Shown in pieces: positions 36,479 through 45,431 of a stretch of DNA of 64,000 nt (within the stretch, counting starts at the first letter, position 1; every line of letters begins with the position of its first letter). The position numbers and the translations under genes are program-made. The notes under the pieces were generated by a model. The model was not told the origin of the DNA. It worked only from the letters and a program-made list of their open reading frames with translations, and did not search any database. Source of the stretch: JAUVKT01 sp036350795 (lineage in GTDB: Bacteria; Bacteroidota; Bacteroidia; Bacteroidales; VadinHA17); NCBI GenBank assembly GCA_036350795.1, contig JAZBNV010000030.1:6530-70529 (forward strand). Reading direction: 5' to 3'.

Positions 36479-37564
36479 CTAGAGGTAATCTTCGCCTCTC
36501 TTCTCCCTGATATCCTCAATTATGCTTTTAATATTTTGTTCTTCTTCACGTTTTACCACCATAAGCACATCTCCCGAGTCAACAACTATATAGTCGCTGA
36601 GATCCTGTAAAACAGCTATCTTACCCTGCGGAAGCCTTACAATACTGTTTTTAAGCCCATATCCAAAAACTGAAGCCATATTCCCAATATTGCCGTCAGT
36701 GTCAGGAATGCTGTGGCCAGCTATCGAGCCCCAGGTTCCCAGGTCGGACCATCCAAACGAAGTACCTTTTACATAAACATTTTCTGCCTTCTCCATTATG
36801 CCGTAATCAATAGATATACTGGAGCACTCCGAATAAACCCTCCCTATGATTTCCTCTTCTTTTTCGGTTCCGAAATCGGCCCTGAACTCATCAAAAGTTG
36901 TATAAATATCGGGAAGGTACTTCTCAAAAGCATTAATTATTGTCCGGGCTTTCCAGATAAAAATCCCCGAGTTCCAGTAGAAATCGCCGCTATCCAGGAA
37001 AGCCTGTGCCAGTTCACGATCGGGCTTCTCGGTAAAGGTTTTTACCCTTGTAATATTCTGATAATTCTTAACTGCCTTTTTGGTATTCGCCTGTATATAC
37101 CCATAGCCGGTCTCCGGCCTGTCGGGCTCAATTCCCAGGGTAAGCATTGATTCGTCCTCGGCAACAAACCTGAAACTCTCATCTATTACACTCCTGAAAT
37201 TCTCTTCTTCAGTAATATGATGGTCAGCAGGACTCACAACCATTATTGCATCCGGGTTCCTGCTCTGTATCCTGAATGCAGCATAGGCAATACATGGAGC
37301 TGTATTTCTCCTCATGGGTTCCGACAGTATATTCTCTTCAGGTATATCAACCTGTTCAATAACCAGGTCCCTGTGATCCTGGGAAGTAACAACATATATA
37401 TTTTCCCTCGGACAGAGGCCGTCGAAACGACTTACGGTATCCTGTATCAGCGTTGTTCCGTCATTCAGTATATCCAGAAATTGTTTCGGTCTTTTATTAC
37501 GGCTTAAAGGCCAGAAGCGGGTTCCAATACCTCCGGCCATAATTACTATGTACCTGTTTTTCAT
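36479..37564 (-). CDS. Mannose-1-phosphate guanylyltransferase
   Basis: The 361-residue nucleotidyltransferase makes GDP-mannose from GTP and mannose-1-phosphate. The nucleotide-binding motif is MAGGIGTRFWPLSRNKRPKQF (from residue 9; Gly-rich loop and Lys), and TEKPD and FYWNSGIFIW are further motifs. It lacks the C-terminal isomerase domain of bifunctional ManC enzymes. GDP-mannose feeds surface polysaccharides and fucose synthesis, consistent with the sugar operon elsewhere in the window. Confidence 0.92.
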   Translation of the reverse strand: MKNRYIVIMAGGIGTRFWPLSRNKRPKQFLDILNDGTTLIQDTVSRFDGLCPRENIYVVTSQDHRDLVIEQVDIPEENILSEPMRRNTAPCIAYAAFRIQSRNPDAIMVVSPADHHITEEENFRSVIDESFRFVAEDESMLTLGIEPDRPETGYGYIQANTKKAVKNYQNITRVKTFTEKPDRELAQAFLDSGDFYWNSGIFIWKARTIINAFEKYLPDIYTTFDEFRADFGTEKEEEIIGRVYSECSSISIDYGIMEKAENVYVKGTSFGWSDLGTWGSIAGHSIPDTDGNIGNMASVFGYGLKNSIVRLPQGKIAVLQDLSDYIVVDSGDVLMVVKREEEQNIKSIIEDIREKRGEDYL

Positions 37565-37596
37565 AGTGGGCTGAATTGCTTTTTATGAATGTAGTG

Positions 37597-37604
37597 CAAA
37601 TATA
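37597..37604 (-). promoter_or_regulatory. Putative -7 element of the guanylyltransferase gene
   Basis: The minus strand reads TATATTTG (TAnnTTTG), 33 bp before the ATG; no TTG is found at the -33 distance. Confidence 0.45.
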
Positions 37605-37703
37605 GAAATTAAAAAAATCTTTTCGTATTCTTCGTACATCCTGTCTTTATTTGTCGGGTTTCGTTCCTATCCTTTTTACTTTATCCTTTTATATTTTATC
37701 TTT

Positions 37704-38450
37704 ATGCATATGAGAATAATCGCTGGCATTGGAAGCTATTTTATTATGCTGGGCAGGGTTTTCTCCCGACCCGAAAAGGCAGGAGTATACTACAGGGCCA
37801 CAATGAAAGAATTTGTCCTGCTCGGACTAAACTCAATTGGTATAGTGGCAATTATCTCCCTTTTTATGGGTGCTGTAATTACCCTTCAGACAGCATATAA
37901 TACAGATAATCCCATTTACCCAAGCTACCTTATCGGGCTCGGGTGCCGCGATTCAATAATACTCGAATTCTCTTCTACCATGGTTGCTCTTATACTGGCC
38001 GGAAAGGTTGGATCGAGTATTGCATCCCAGCTTGGGACTATGAGGGTAAGCGAGCAGATTGATGCCCTGGATATGATGGGGGTTAACTCCTCATCCTACC
38101 TAGTCCTTCCAAAGATAATTGCTACTGTATTATTCAATCCCCTGCTAACCCTGCTCAGCATAACTGTAGGAATATTCGGTGGATGGCTTGCCGGCACGGC
38201 AACAGGTGTGGTATCATCGCAGGATTTCATTTATGGAGTTCAGTATGCATTTATACCCTATTATGTATACTATACTCTCATAAAAACTGTGGTCTTTGCT
38301 TTTCTTATCACCAGCATCTCAGCTTACCAGGGATATAACGTAAAAGGGGGATCGCTTGAAGTGGGCAGGGCCAGCACAAAAGCAGTTGTGTATAGCTGTA
38401 TTATGATTCTGCTTTTTAATGTAATTCTTACCCAGCTGCTGCTATCATGA
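37704..38450 (+). CDS. MlaE-family permease (lipid transport ABC system)
   Basis: The 248-residue protein has about five to six membrane helices and the MlaE signatures GAVITLQTAYN, EFSSTMVALILAGKVGSSIASQLGTM (split at VGSSIASQLGTM) and EQIDALDMMGV. MlaE-type permeases move phospholipids or related lipids across the envelope with an ATPase and an MCE protein. Start at 37704 or the second ATG at 37710; a TATCTTTA at 37697-37704 would favour the second. It overlaps the ATPase gene by 4 bp (ATGA). No MCE-domain gene is present in the window. Confidence 0.88.
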   Translation: MHMRIIAGIGSYFIMLGRVFSRPEKAGVYYRATMKEFVLLGLNSIGIVAIISLFMGAVITLQTAYNTDNPIYPSYLIGLGCRDSIILEFSSTMVALILAGKVGSSIASQLGTMRVSEQIDALDMMGVNSSSYLVLPKIIATVLFNPLLTLLSITVGIFGGWLAGTATGVVSSQDFIYGVQYAFIPYYVYYTLIKTVVFAFLITSISAYQGYNVKGGSLEVGRASTKAVVYSCIMILLFNVILTQLLLS

Positions 38451-39193
38451 TTGAAGTCAGGAATATATCCAAGGCATATAGCGAGCAAACTGTGCTTAAA
38501 AATGTTACCACATCATTCGAACGGGGTAAAACCAACCTTATTATTGGACGCAGCGGATCAGGTAAAACAGTTTTACTTAAATCGATTGCCGGACTTATAG
38601 AGCCTGATTCAGGTGAAATATGGTTTGGTGAAACCAACTTCACAGGTCTTGACAATAATGGAAAACGGGAAGTGAGACAGGAAATAGGGATGCTCTTCCA
38701 GGGCTCAGCACTTTTTGACTCACTTACAGTAGAGGAAAATGTAATATTTCCACTCGATATGTTTACAAACTATGAGCGCGAACATAAGCTCGACAGGGTA
38801 AATGCATGCCTGGCAAGAGTAAATATTCTAAACTCAAATAAACTGTTCCCGTCAGAATTGTCGGGCGGAATGCAAAAGCGGGTGGCAATTGCACGGGCCA
38901 TTGCCCTTAATCCAAAATACCTCTTTTGCGATGAACCAAACTCAGGACTCGACCCGATAACAGCGATATTAATCGACAACCTGATTAAAGATCTTACCGA
39001 GGAGTTTAATATGACCACCATAGTTAATACCCACGATATGAACTCGGTAATGGAAATTGGTGAGAAAATTGTATTTATGAGCGGCGGTAAACTATGGTGG
39101 GAAGGGACAAGGGAAGATATCCTGAATTCTGACTGTAACCCACTGAATGAATTTGTTTTCGCTAATAACCTTGCCCGCAAACTTAAAAAATAA
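38447..39193 (+). CDS. MlaF-type ABC transporter ATP-binding protein
   Basis: The 248-residue ATPase has Walker A GRSGSGKT (34-41), signature ELSGGMQKR and Walker B YLFCDEPNSGLDP, with the switch His in VNTHDM. It energises the MlaE-like permease with which it overlaps by 4 bp. The length and the GLDP motif fit the MlaF/MKL group. No terminator follows; instead a palindromic repeat lies 35 bp downstream. Confidence 0.9.
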   Translation: MIEVRNISKAYSEQTVLKNVTTSFERGKTNLIIGRSGSGKTVLLKSIAGLIEPDSGEIWFGETNFTGLDNNGKREVRQEIGMLFQGSALFDSLTVEENVIFPLDMFTNYEREHKLDRVNACLARVNILNSNKLFPSELSGGMQKRVAIARAIALNPKYLFCDEPNSGLDPITAILIDNLIKDLTEEFNMTTIVNTHDMNSVMEIGEKIVFMSGGKLWWEGTREDILNSDCNPLNEFVFANNLARKLKK

Positions 39194-39227
39194 CGGCATT
39201 AGGGGGTGTATTATAAGGGTACAATCT

Positions 39228-39307
39228 TTGTCATTCCGAGCGAATGCGAGGAATCCAGGTCTTGATTATAAAACATTTAGATCCCTCGCATTCGCTCGGG
39301 ATGACAA
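39228..39307. repeat. Palindromic intergenic repeat (28 bp arms)
   Basis: The left arm (39228-39255, beginning TTGTCATTCCGAGCGAATGC) and right arm (39280-39307, ending GCTCGGGATGACAA) are reverse complements with two mismatches, around a 24 bp AT-rich centre. This GTCATTCCGAGCG...GAGGAATC element resembles dispersed, probably non-autonomous repeats common in Bacteroidota intergenic DNA. The RNA would form a long hairpin after the Mla pair and could end transcription from both sides. Confidence 0.85.
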
Positions 39308-39332
39308 GAGTATTATACTTTTAATACAGCCT

Positions 39333-39524
39333 CTATTTTTGACTCTTTCTCCTGTCTGTTTCTTCAAAATCAACATAGTCTCCCACATCCTTCCGGATTT
39401 TCCTGGCAGAGCTACTATAATTAACCTTATCTTCCTTTTCTTTGCCGGGCTGCGACAGGAACTGTTTTACCAGCCTTACCAGCAGGTAAAATAGGATTAC
39501 AAATAATATCAGTCTGAAATACAC
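39333..39524 (-). CDS. DUF4834 family small membrane protein
   Basis: This 63-residue protein has one N-terminal membrane helix (about 3-24) and a charged tail containing SSSARKIRKDVGDYVDFEE. The tail pattern (a helix and then GDYVDFEE) matches DUF4834, a small Bacteroidota family of unknown function. It begins 12 bp after the DUF5723 stop in the same direction, so it belongs to that operon. Confidence 0.72.
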   Translation of the reverse strand: MYFRLILFVILFYLLVRLVKQFLSQPGKEKEDKVNYSSSARKIRKDVGDYVDFEETDRRKSQK

Positions 39525-39536
39525 CTCTGCCTCCTT

Positions 39537-41009
39537 CTACTCAAGTAACATTGGTTTATCGTTCACCTTCTGCTTCACCTTACCAAACAACAGGTTAATC
39601 CCGAACCTGACATTAATAAAATCGAGCCTGTTGGGCATTGGGAAAGAAATATCGTCTTCGATGCTTTCAAATTTAACCCACGACAGGGGTAGCTGGTCGG
39701 CGATGGTATAGAACTGAACCGGGCCCATCTTTAGCGAAACACCAAACCCGAGGTTATTATAGCTCCTGTTGGCCATTGTATATGTGAGCGAAGTAGAAAG
39801 GATATCACCCGCATACAGGTTAGCCGATAAACTGAGAGCCTGCGAAAAATGGCCTTCGTTTATTATTGATCTTGACAGCAGCCCCAGTCCAAGATAATTT
39901 AGAGGTTTATACTGAGCACCGATATACAGCCTTGTGGGCATTCCCATTGAGAAATTGCTGGAGCCACTCATTAATTCAAAAGATTCAAGCAGCGAATCCG
40001 CAAAACTGTCGAGCACTTCGTCAAATTCCCTGTTCCCTTCAATTACATCCGAAACATCAAAACCGTCAAAAATAAAATCATTGGTCGCGCTGAGGTTGAA
40101 TACGTCGGTTTTCCATCCTAAAAAGCCCAGGTCTACAATACTTGCAGAAACACTCAGGTTATGAAGCAGCTGGTATTCAGCTCCAAGATCAAATGCCAGT
40201 CCGCTGTTATCGCTGTTAATAAGTATATCAAAGGGATTAATGTCGTCCCACACCTCAACACTTTCAACCATATTATCAGCATCGGTAACAAAGGTAAAGG
40301 GCCCTGATACATTGAGTATTACGTCGCTGTGAATGGTGTGCGAAAGGTCATTGTTTACATCAATCAGGAGCTCCCTGTTGTCGATTGCCGCACCTACTCC
40401 TCCGAATAAGAGCTTCACCCGGCCTCCGATTCTCAGTTTCTCGTTAATATTCTTCGATATGCCCAGGGCCGTTTCCATATATTGCATTGCCTCGAATCCA
40501 AAGCCGGAGAGATCTATTGTTGAACCAACAAAGCTTTCATTTCCTTCAAAGGCCAGGGTAAATAAATCGCCGGGCAGATATGCAGAACCTGTTGCCTTCT
40601 GGCTTAGTGTAAGATCAACATACCAGTCATTATCAATGGTAAAACCGAGCTGAAACAATTGAACTGATGCATTAAAAGTAAGATAGCTGGTATTACCAAG
40701 GCCTTTCAAAAAGGCATCCCTGTCTGACTTCGGGTAATCGGGATGCAGAATGGTAATGGTTGAGTCTGCTCCTTCCATTGGCCTGAGAATATCATTAATA
40801 CTTAAAATATTATTATTTATACCCAGGTAGATATTTGAAAGAGCAGGTATACCAACAGTAACTTTGTTTGCAGGTCTGAATGCAGGGTTGAGCATGTTTG
40901 ACTGCGGAAAATTCATAAAATATTGCGTCTGGCTTAGCTGGCCCATGGCACTGCTTCCTGCAAAACCAATCAATATAAGCGATAGTAGTAAATATCTTAA
41001 CTGTCTCAT
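39537..41009 (-). CDS. DUF5723 family putative outer-membrane beta-barrel protein
   Basis: The 490-residue protein has a Sec signal peptide (about 1-23, ending SSAMG/Q). The mature part starts LSQTQYFMNFPQSNMLNPAF, followed by many amphipathic beta-strands and a C-terminal segment typical of outer-membrane porin-like proteins (FINVRFGINLLFG). The N-terminal NP-AF motif is shared with PorP-like and FadL-like barrels. DUF5723 has no known function. It lies in a four-gene minus-strand cluster. Confidence 0.75.
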   Translation of the reverse strand: MRQLRYLLLSLILIGFAGSSAMGQLSQTQYFMNFPQSNMLNPAFRPANKVTVGIPALSNIYLGINNNILSINDILRPMEGADSTITILHPDYPKSDRDAFLKGLGNTSYLTFNASVQLFQLGFTIDNDWYVDLTLSQKATGSAYLPGDLFTLAFEGNESFVGSTIDLSGFGFEAMQYMETALGISKNINEKLRIGGRVKLLFGGVGAAIDNRELLIDVNNDLSHTIHSDVILNVSGPFTFVTDADNMVESVEVWDDINPFDILINSDNSGLAFDLGAEYQLLHNLSVSASIVDLGFLGWKTDVFNLSATNDFIFDGFDVSDVIEGNREFDEVLDSFADSLLESFELMSGSSNFSMGMPTRLYIGAQYKPLNYLGLGLLSRSIINEGHFSQALSLSANLYAGDILSTSLTYTMANRSYNNLGFGVSLKMGPVQFYTIADQLPLSWVKFESIEDDISFPMPNRLDFINVRFGINLLFGKVKQKVNDKPMLLE

Positions 41010-41028
41010 CTTTCTCTTGTTTTTTTGA

Positions 41029-42594
41029 TTAATTCAAAATGGCCTTAAAAGCTATGCCAGCATTAAAACTGATAGTGTAATCAGAATATAGCTTCACAAT
41101 CTGCGATCCGTTACCGCTTGTATAAAGTGTAAAAAGTATTATCATTTTGTCAGCCTCCGATGCATCATCAACAAAGGCATCTGTCATTTCAATTGTACTT
41201 AATGTTTCAGTGGCCGCACTTACTCTTCCGTTGGCATCCACTTCGGCAGGCTCAAAGAATGTATCGGTGCTTATACTTGACAGTGTAGTGCCGGTCTCTG
41301 AGTCAAATAAGGTAAGAGTAATACTTCCGCCCAGGGGAAAACCATTATTTATATACATCCTCAGTTCGAGGTCGCTCAGCATATCAAGTGGAGATTCCTC
41401 ACCCTCATCACCAAGAAAGAAATTGTCAACAGTATCCTTTAACTGGAGGTTGTTTATCGAGAATTCCATTGGCACTTCAACTTCAATATCAGCCATAAAC
41501 CTGCTATCCCCAAAAATAAAGTTATCTGCAGCACCTTCACCATCAGGGTTCGATATTGCAGAGCCGGAGAATATTATCTCTTCGGGCAGCATGGAAATAA
41601 GTGAAGGTAGCTGGGAATTTGTTTTATCTATCACAAATGATCCCTCCACAACCCTCTGGCCTGTTACTGAAGCAGGATATAAAAGGTCTTCGGCAGCCCT
41701 TTCAAGGTTCACGTCAACTGCTCCCTGTTTTCTGCCGGTTGCACTTGCCTCAACCCTTAAAGGAATACCAAAAGAATTAATATAGTTAACTGTGATACTG
41801 GGATTTGCAAGCTCAAAAGTACCACTTATCTTCCCGGCCAGCTCATCCAGTCCTGTTTCAAGTGATTCCGGGTCTGATAACTCTGTTTGCTGACCAAAAT
41901 AGCCGGTTATATAATCAAAATCAGGCTCAGACAACACAACATCAACCTCTACAGTACCGGGAGTGTCTGATATTGTTCCTGAAGGCACAATTGTAAAAAT
42001 CATAGGAAGCCTGTTATATGGAAGTCTGCTGTCAGTGGTAAAGTCTGCCAGAACACTGCCAATATCAATCTGGCCAGAAAATGATTGCAGACCATTAATG
42101 GGTATTGTTTCTGATAAAGGTGATCCACCATCATCAATACTGGGAAATTCTATAATAAGGTTAGTGTTATAGGTACATGTTGAGCTTACAGTATATTGAA
42201 CACTTCCACTTATTACGCTCATCTCCTTCAACTTAACTCCGGCACCGGGATTAACTTCCAGCAAAGTATCAAGAACAAAGTTCGTTGTTGGAGGAACCGG
42301 GAACAAGTGCGAGAATGTCCCATCGTTAAAACTATTGTAGAAATCGCTGACGCTGTAGTTAATAACCGAGTCTTCAACAAAAACAACTTTCATCAGGCCC
42401 AGGTCATCAAAAAACACAGTATCGTCTGGCTCAACAATATCTCCAAGGCTCACATCTCCCTTAACAGCTGCAATTAAAAAAGAAGGTTCAAGACTGATCC
42501 TGTCAGATATTTTATCAAGATTTACCGTGGTCTTTATACATGACTGGACCACGGAAAGAAGCATGATAAGCGATATAAAAAGTACTTTCTTCAT
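41029..42594 (-). CDS. Beta-rich lipoprotein of unknown function
   Basis: I do not recognise this 521-residue protein by name. From the ATG at 42594 it has a short lipoprotein signal (MKKVLFISLIMLLSVVQSC, Cys19). The mature chain opens IKTTVNLDKISDRISLEPSF and is then dominated by beta-strand patterns with repeated acidic loops, with no cysteines of note and no enzyme motif. A TTG 15 bases upstream overlaps the previous stop and is less likely. Placed between a membrane-anchored propeller protein and an outer-membrane barrel, it may be part of an envelope complex. Confidence 0.75.
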   Translation of the reverse strand: MKKVLFISLIMLLSVVQSCIKTTVNLDKISDRISLEPSFLIAAVKGDVSLGDIVEPDDTVFFDDLGLMKVVFVEDSVINYSVSDFYNSFNDGTFSHLFPVPPTTNFVLDTLLEVNPGAGVKLKEMSVISGSVQYTVSSTCTYNTNLIIEFPSIDDGGSPLSETIPINGLQSFSGQIDIGSVLADFTTDSRLPYNRLPMIFTIVPSGTISDTPGTVEVDVVLSEPDFDYITGYFGQQTELSDPESLETGLDELAGKISGTFELANPSITVNYINSFGIPLRVEASATGRKQGAVDVNLERAAEDLLYPASVTGQRVVEGSFVIDKTNSQLPSLISMLPEEIIFSGSAISNPDGEGAADNFIFGDSRFMADIEVEVPMEFSINNLQLKDTVDNFFLGDEGEESPLDMLSDLELRMYINNGFPLGGSITLTLFDSETGTTLSSISTDTFFEPAEVDANGRVSAATETLSTIEMTDAFVDDASEADKMIILFTLYTSGNGSQIVKLYSDYTISFNAGIAFKAILN

Positions 42595-42605
42595 ATTATT
42601 AGATA

Positions 42606-45287
42606 TCAACGTTTCAATTCATAATTATAGATAAAGCTGTCATTACCACCCGTAATAAGATTAAACGAGGAAGTACTTCCAAGCTTACCAACGGAAAAAG
42701 GTGTGTTGCCCGGCAGCGGGAAACCATTCTGCTCCCTGCCTTTTTCATCAATCAGATGAACCTCTCCCGAAGCAGCATCAACATAGCCCAGTTTGTGGTC
42801 GGTGCTGCTGAATACAAGTCCATACGGACCAAAAAAGTTTCCTGTTTCAAGCTGTTCAACGAACAACTTCGAATAATTATTGTCAAAAGCAGTTATTTTG
42901 TCCTTGTCAAAAAAGAAATATTCTCCCAGTCCGTCGGCATCAATATCGAAGTATTCAAATACATGATTTTCGCTGAACTCCCCAAGCTCTTTTGTTTCAA
43001 CGTCACCGTTTAAGGAGATATACTTCAATTTACCGTCAGCAGAACTAAGTACAAGCCTGGGTGCTGTCTCTGTGCTTAGTCTTACCATGGATCCCCGGGC
43101 CCTCGACACCTGTTCTTTCACACTAACTCTTTTATTACCTCTTCTGTCCAGGATGTACATATTATCATCATCATTAATAATAAGATAGTCTTTTCCGGAT
43201 ACTCTGAAATATTCAACATCAAGCTTTACCTGTCCGCTGGTTTTAAACTGCTCCCATCCTTTAACTGTAGAGCCTGTTTTATCGTAGAGGTAAACCACCC
43301 TGTCCTCCCCGCAGATAAAGAGCCTGTAGTCCTGGTTTTGTTCATAATCAAAAACAGAAAGCCCGTTTGTTGCCGGCGAACGCAGCGAAACAGGGTATCT
43401 CTCTACGTAATTACCATTTCTGTCAAGCAGGTGAAGCTTATTCCTGGTAGCAAAAAGTATCTGGTATTTTGAATTCCTGTAGTAATCGATCATTACCGGC
43501 TGACCCTGTATTCTTTCTTTAAGCCTGAGCTTCCATAATATTCTTCCTGCCGAATTAATAAGGTATACATTGTTATTCAGATCCTGGACAAATATTTCAT
43601 TCCTGTTGGTATAGTGATTTGTAAAATACATGGGCTTGGAGGCAAGCACAGTATCCAGTAGGCTTTCCCACAATGCCCTGGCCTCTTCCTTCACTTCCTT
43701 TCTTATACTTACCGACAGTGTAAGGTAGAGCATCTCGTTGCTGGGAGAGAACTGAAGTCCCAGGGCTTCAATTTTCTTCAGCGAGTTCATATTCTCATCC
43801 AGGCCTTTCAATATATCCTCCTTCATTATTCCTTCAAGGATAAGCGGAATTTTTGATGGTACACAGTAGAAATAATATGACGATCTGCTCGGCATTGTGT
43901 TTTCAAAATTCCTGTATACCATACTGTTAGCCAGGGTCCTGTTAAGCAAATTATCATAAATAAGCTTCGACAGCGACCCTGTGCTTTCTCCTAAGACAAG
44001 GTAGCCCCTGAAAAAGGTTGCATATTTCAGGTCGGAGCTTCCTGCAAATCCGCCTGCTATTAGCGAGGGTAACTTATTATCGGGCAGGCGGTAAAAGGTA
44101 AATTGAGTTCCTTCATCAGGCTTATAGGTAATTATAAAGTCGGTGTCGCCGCTTCCTTCTTTAGCGTAGTAGCTGTTAAGCTCTTCCCTGAAAGCATTCT
44201 CAACTGAATTTTGTCCCTTTAACCTGAACAGGGCCATTCTGCTGATTTCGCCTCCGTTTATATCAAAATACAATTTTACAGCCTCGTTTTCATACTGGGA
44301 ATTTACTATATCTGCAAGGTAACGTGTTATTCTGCCTGTTCCCTGGTTAAACCCACTTCTGCCTTCCTTTTTCCCGATAAGAGATTCGAACATTGCCACA
44401 CTGGCCGGGATAAGCTGGTAAGCCTGGAAGCTGCCGGGTGAGCTGGCAGAATATTTATGTAAAATCTGCGAGGTATCGCTGGTTTCGATATACCCTGATA
44501 TATTTATATTATTATTTTTCAGGTAAAAATCTGTTTCGCTGCTTCCTGCCAGCATAGCTATTTTATTCCAGGGATGGCTGTTTGCATCTGAAGCAAGAAT
44601 GGATAAGATCTTCTGGAAATTCTCAAAAACCAGGTAAATCTTATTATCATTTTTACCTGCGGCAGCGGCCACTTCGCTGAAACCGGGCATCGACCTGATA
44701 TCAATTAGCTGTTCCGACTGCCTGATTCCTGCCTCAATAAGGAGGTTTGATCTGCTTAGCAGCAATACTCCATTTACAAAAGACAAATAAAAATTCCGGG
44801 ATTCTGCTCCTCGTGAAGATATTTCAAATACCCTGAATCCCTGGTATTCCTTAATCCCGGAGGTAAGTTCTGAATTCTCGCTTAGTAAGTCGCGTATATG
44901 CCTCTCTTTTATCTCGGGTGCCAGTGAAAGGGCAAAAAATGCTTCAACTCTGTCCTTTCCAATCCTGTGAAAAGAAATCAGCACTTCACCCGAAGCGGCT
45001 AATCCCCTTATCGATTTCGTATGCAGTAAGGAATCTATTGCTTCTACTCCGCCAGTAAACTTATCAAAGGCCTTTATCCCCCTCATCTCATCCATAAAAT
45101 AACTATCCGATACCAGCGACTCAATAAGATCAGGCAGGTTCACAGCTTCAACTATCAAACCTGCATCCATCGGGATTGTTGAATATGGACTTCCTACAAA
45201 TACAGCCCTCTTTTGCTGTAAATAATATGCTAAAACTGCAGCTGCAGCCATTAAGAATATTATTATAATTATTGCTCCCTTTTTCAA
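42606..45287 (-). CDS. Large membrane-anchored protein with DUF3352-like part and C-terminal beta-propeller-like part
   Basis: The 893-residue protein has an uncleaved N-terminal helix (IIIIIFLMAAAAVLAYYL, about 6-23), so the bulk is periplasmic. Residues about 35-580 resemble DUF3352-type proteins by eye (PMDAGLIVEAVNLPDLIESL near the start). The last 300 residues contain repeats such as VYLINSAGRILWKLRL, LHLLDRNGNYVERYP, VYLYDKTGSTVKGW and MYILDRRGNKRVSV. These are characteristic of PQQ/WD-type beta-propellers, as in BamB. No catalytic motif is evident. It is the first gene of the four-gene cluster. Function unknown. Confidence 0.72.
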   Translation of the reverse strand: MKKGAIIIIIFLMAAAAVLAYYLQQKRAVFVGSPYSTIPMDAGLIVEAVNLPDLIESLVSDSYFMDEMRGIKAFDKFTGGVEAIDSLLHTKSIRGLAASGEVLISFHRIGKDRVEAFFALSLAPEIKERHIRDLLSENSELTSGIKEYQGFRVFEISSRGAESRNFYLSFVNGVLLLSRSNLLIEAGIRQSEQLIDIRSMPGFSEVAAAAGKNDNKIYLVFENFQKILSILASDANSHPWNKIAMLAGSSETDFYLKNNNINISGYIETSDTSQILHKYSASSPGSFQAYQLIPASVAMFESLIGKKEGRSGFNQGTGRITRYLADIVNSQYENEAVKLYFDINGGEISRMALFRLKGQNSVENAFREELNSYYAKEGSGDTDFIITYKPDEGTQFTFYRLPDNKLPSLIAGGFAGSSDLKYATFFRGYLVLGESTGSLSKLIYDNLLNRTLANSMVYRNFENTMPSRSSYYFYCVPSKIPLILEGIMKEDILKGLDENMNSLKKIEALGLQFSPSNEMLYLTLSVSIRKEVKEEARALWESLLDTVLASKPMYFTNHYTNRNEIFVQDLNNNVYLINSAGRILWKLRLKERIQGQPVMIDYYRNSKYQILFATRNKLHLLDRNGNYVERYPVSLRSPATNGLSVFDYEQNQDYRLFICGEDRVVYLYDKTGSTVKGWEQFKTSGQVKLDVEYFRVSGKDYLIINDDDNMYILDRRGNKRVSVKEQVSRARGSMVRLSTETAPRLVLSSADGKLKYISLNGDVETKELGEFSENHVFEYFDIDADGLGEYFFFDKDKITAFDNNYSKLFVEQLETGNFFGPYGLVFSSTDHKLGYVDAASGEVHLIDEKGREQNGFPLPGNTPFSVGKLGSTSSFNLITGGNDSFIYNYELKR

Positions 45288-45431
45288 GACTTTTCTCTAT
45301 TCTATAATGCATATAAAAGTAATAAAATATAATCATTTAACTTTATTTTGCATTTCAATGCCGGGGCTTGGTATGGTTTTTGGGATTCATGTAACTTAAG
45401 AGATTGTTTTATATAGAAGATATTTCTGAGT

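Noticed and set aside
39147..39494. Plus-strand frame of 115 codons downstream of the Mla ATPase gene
   Set aside because: It runs through the palindromic repeat and across the DUF4834 gene on the other strand; its protein has no family resemblance.
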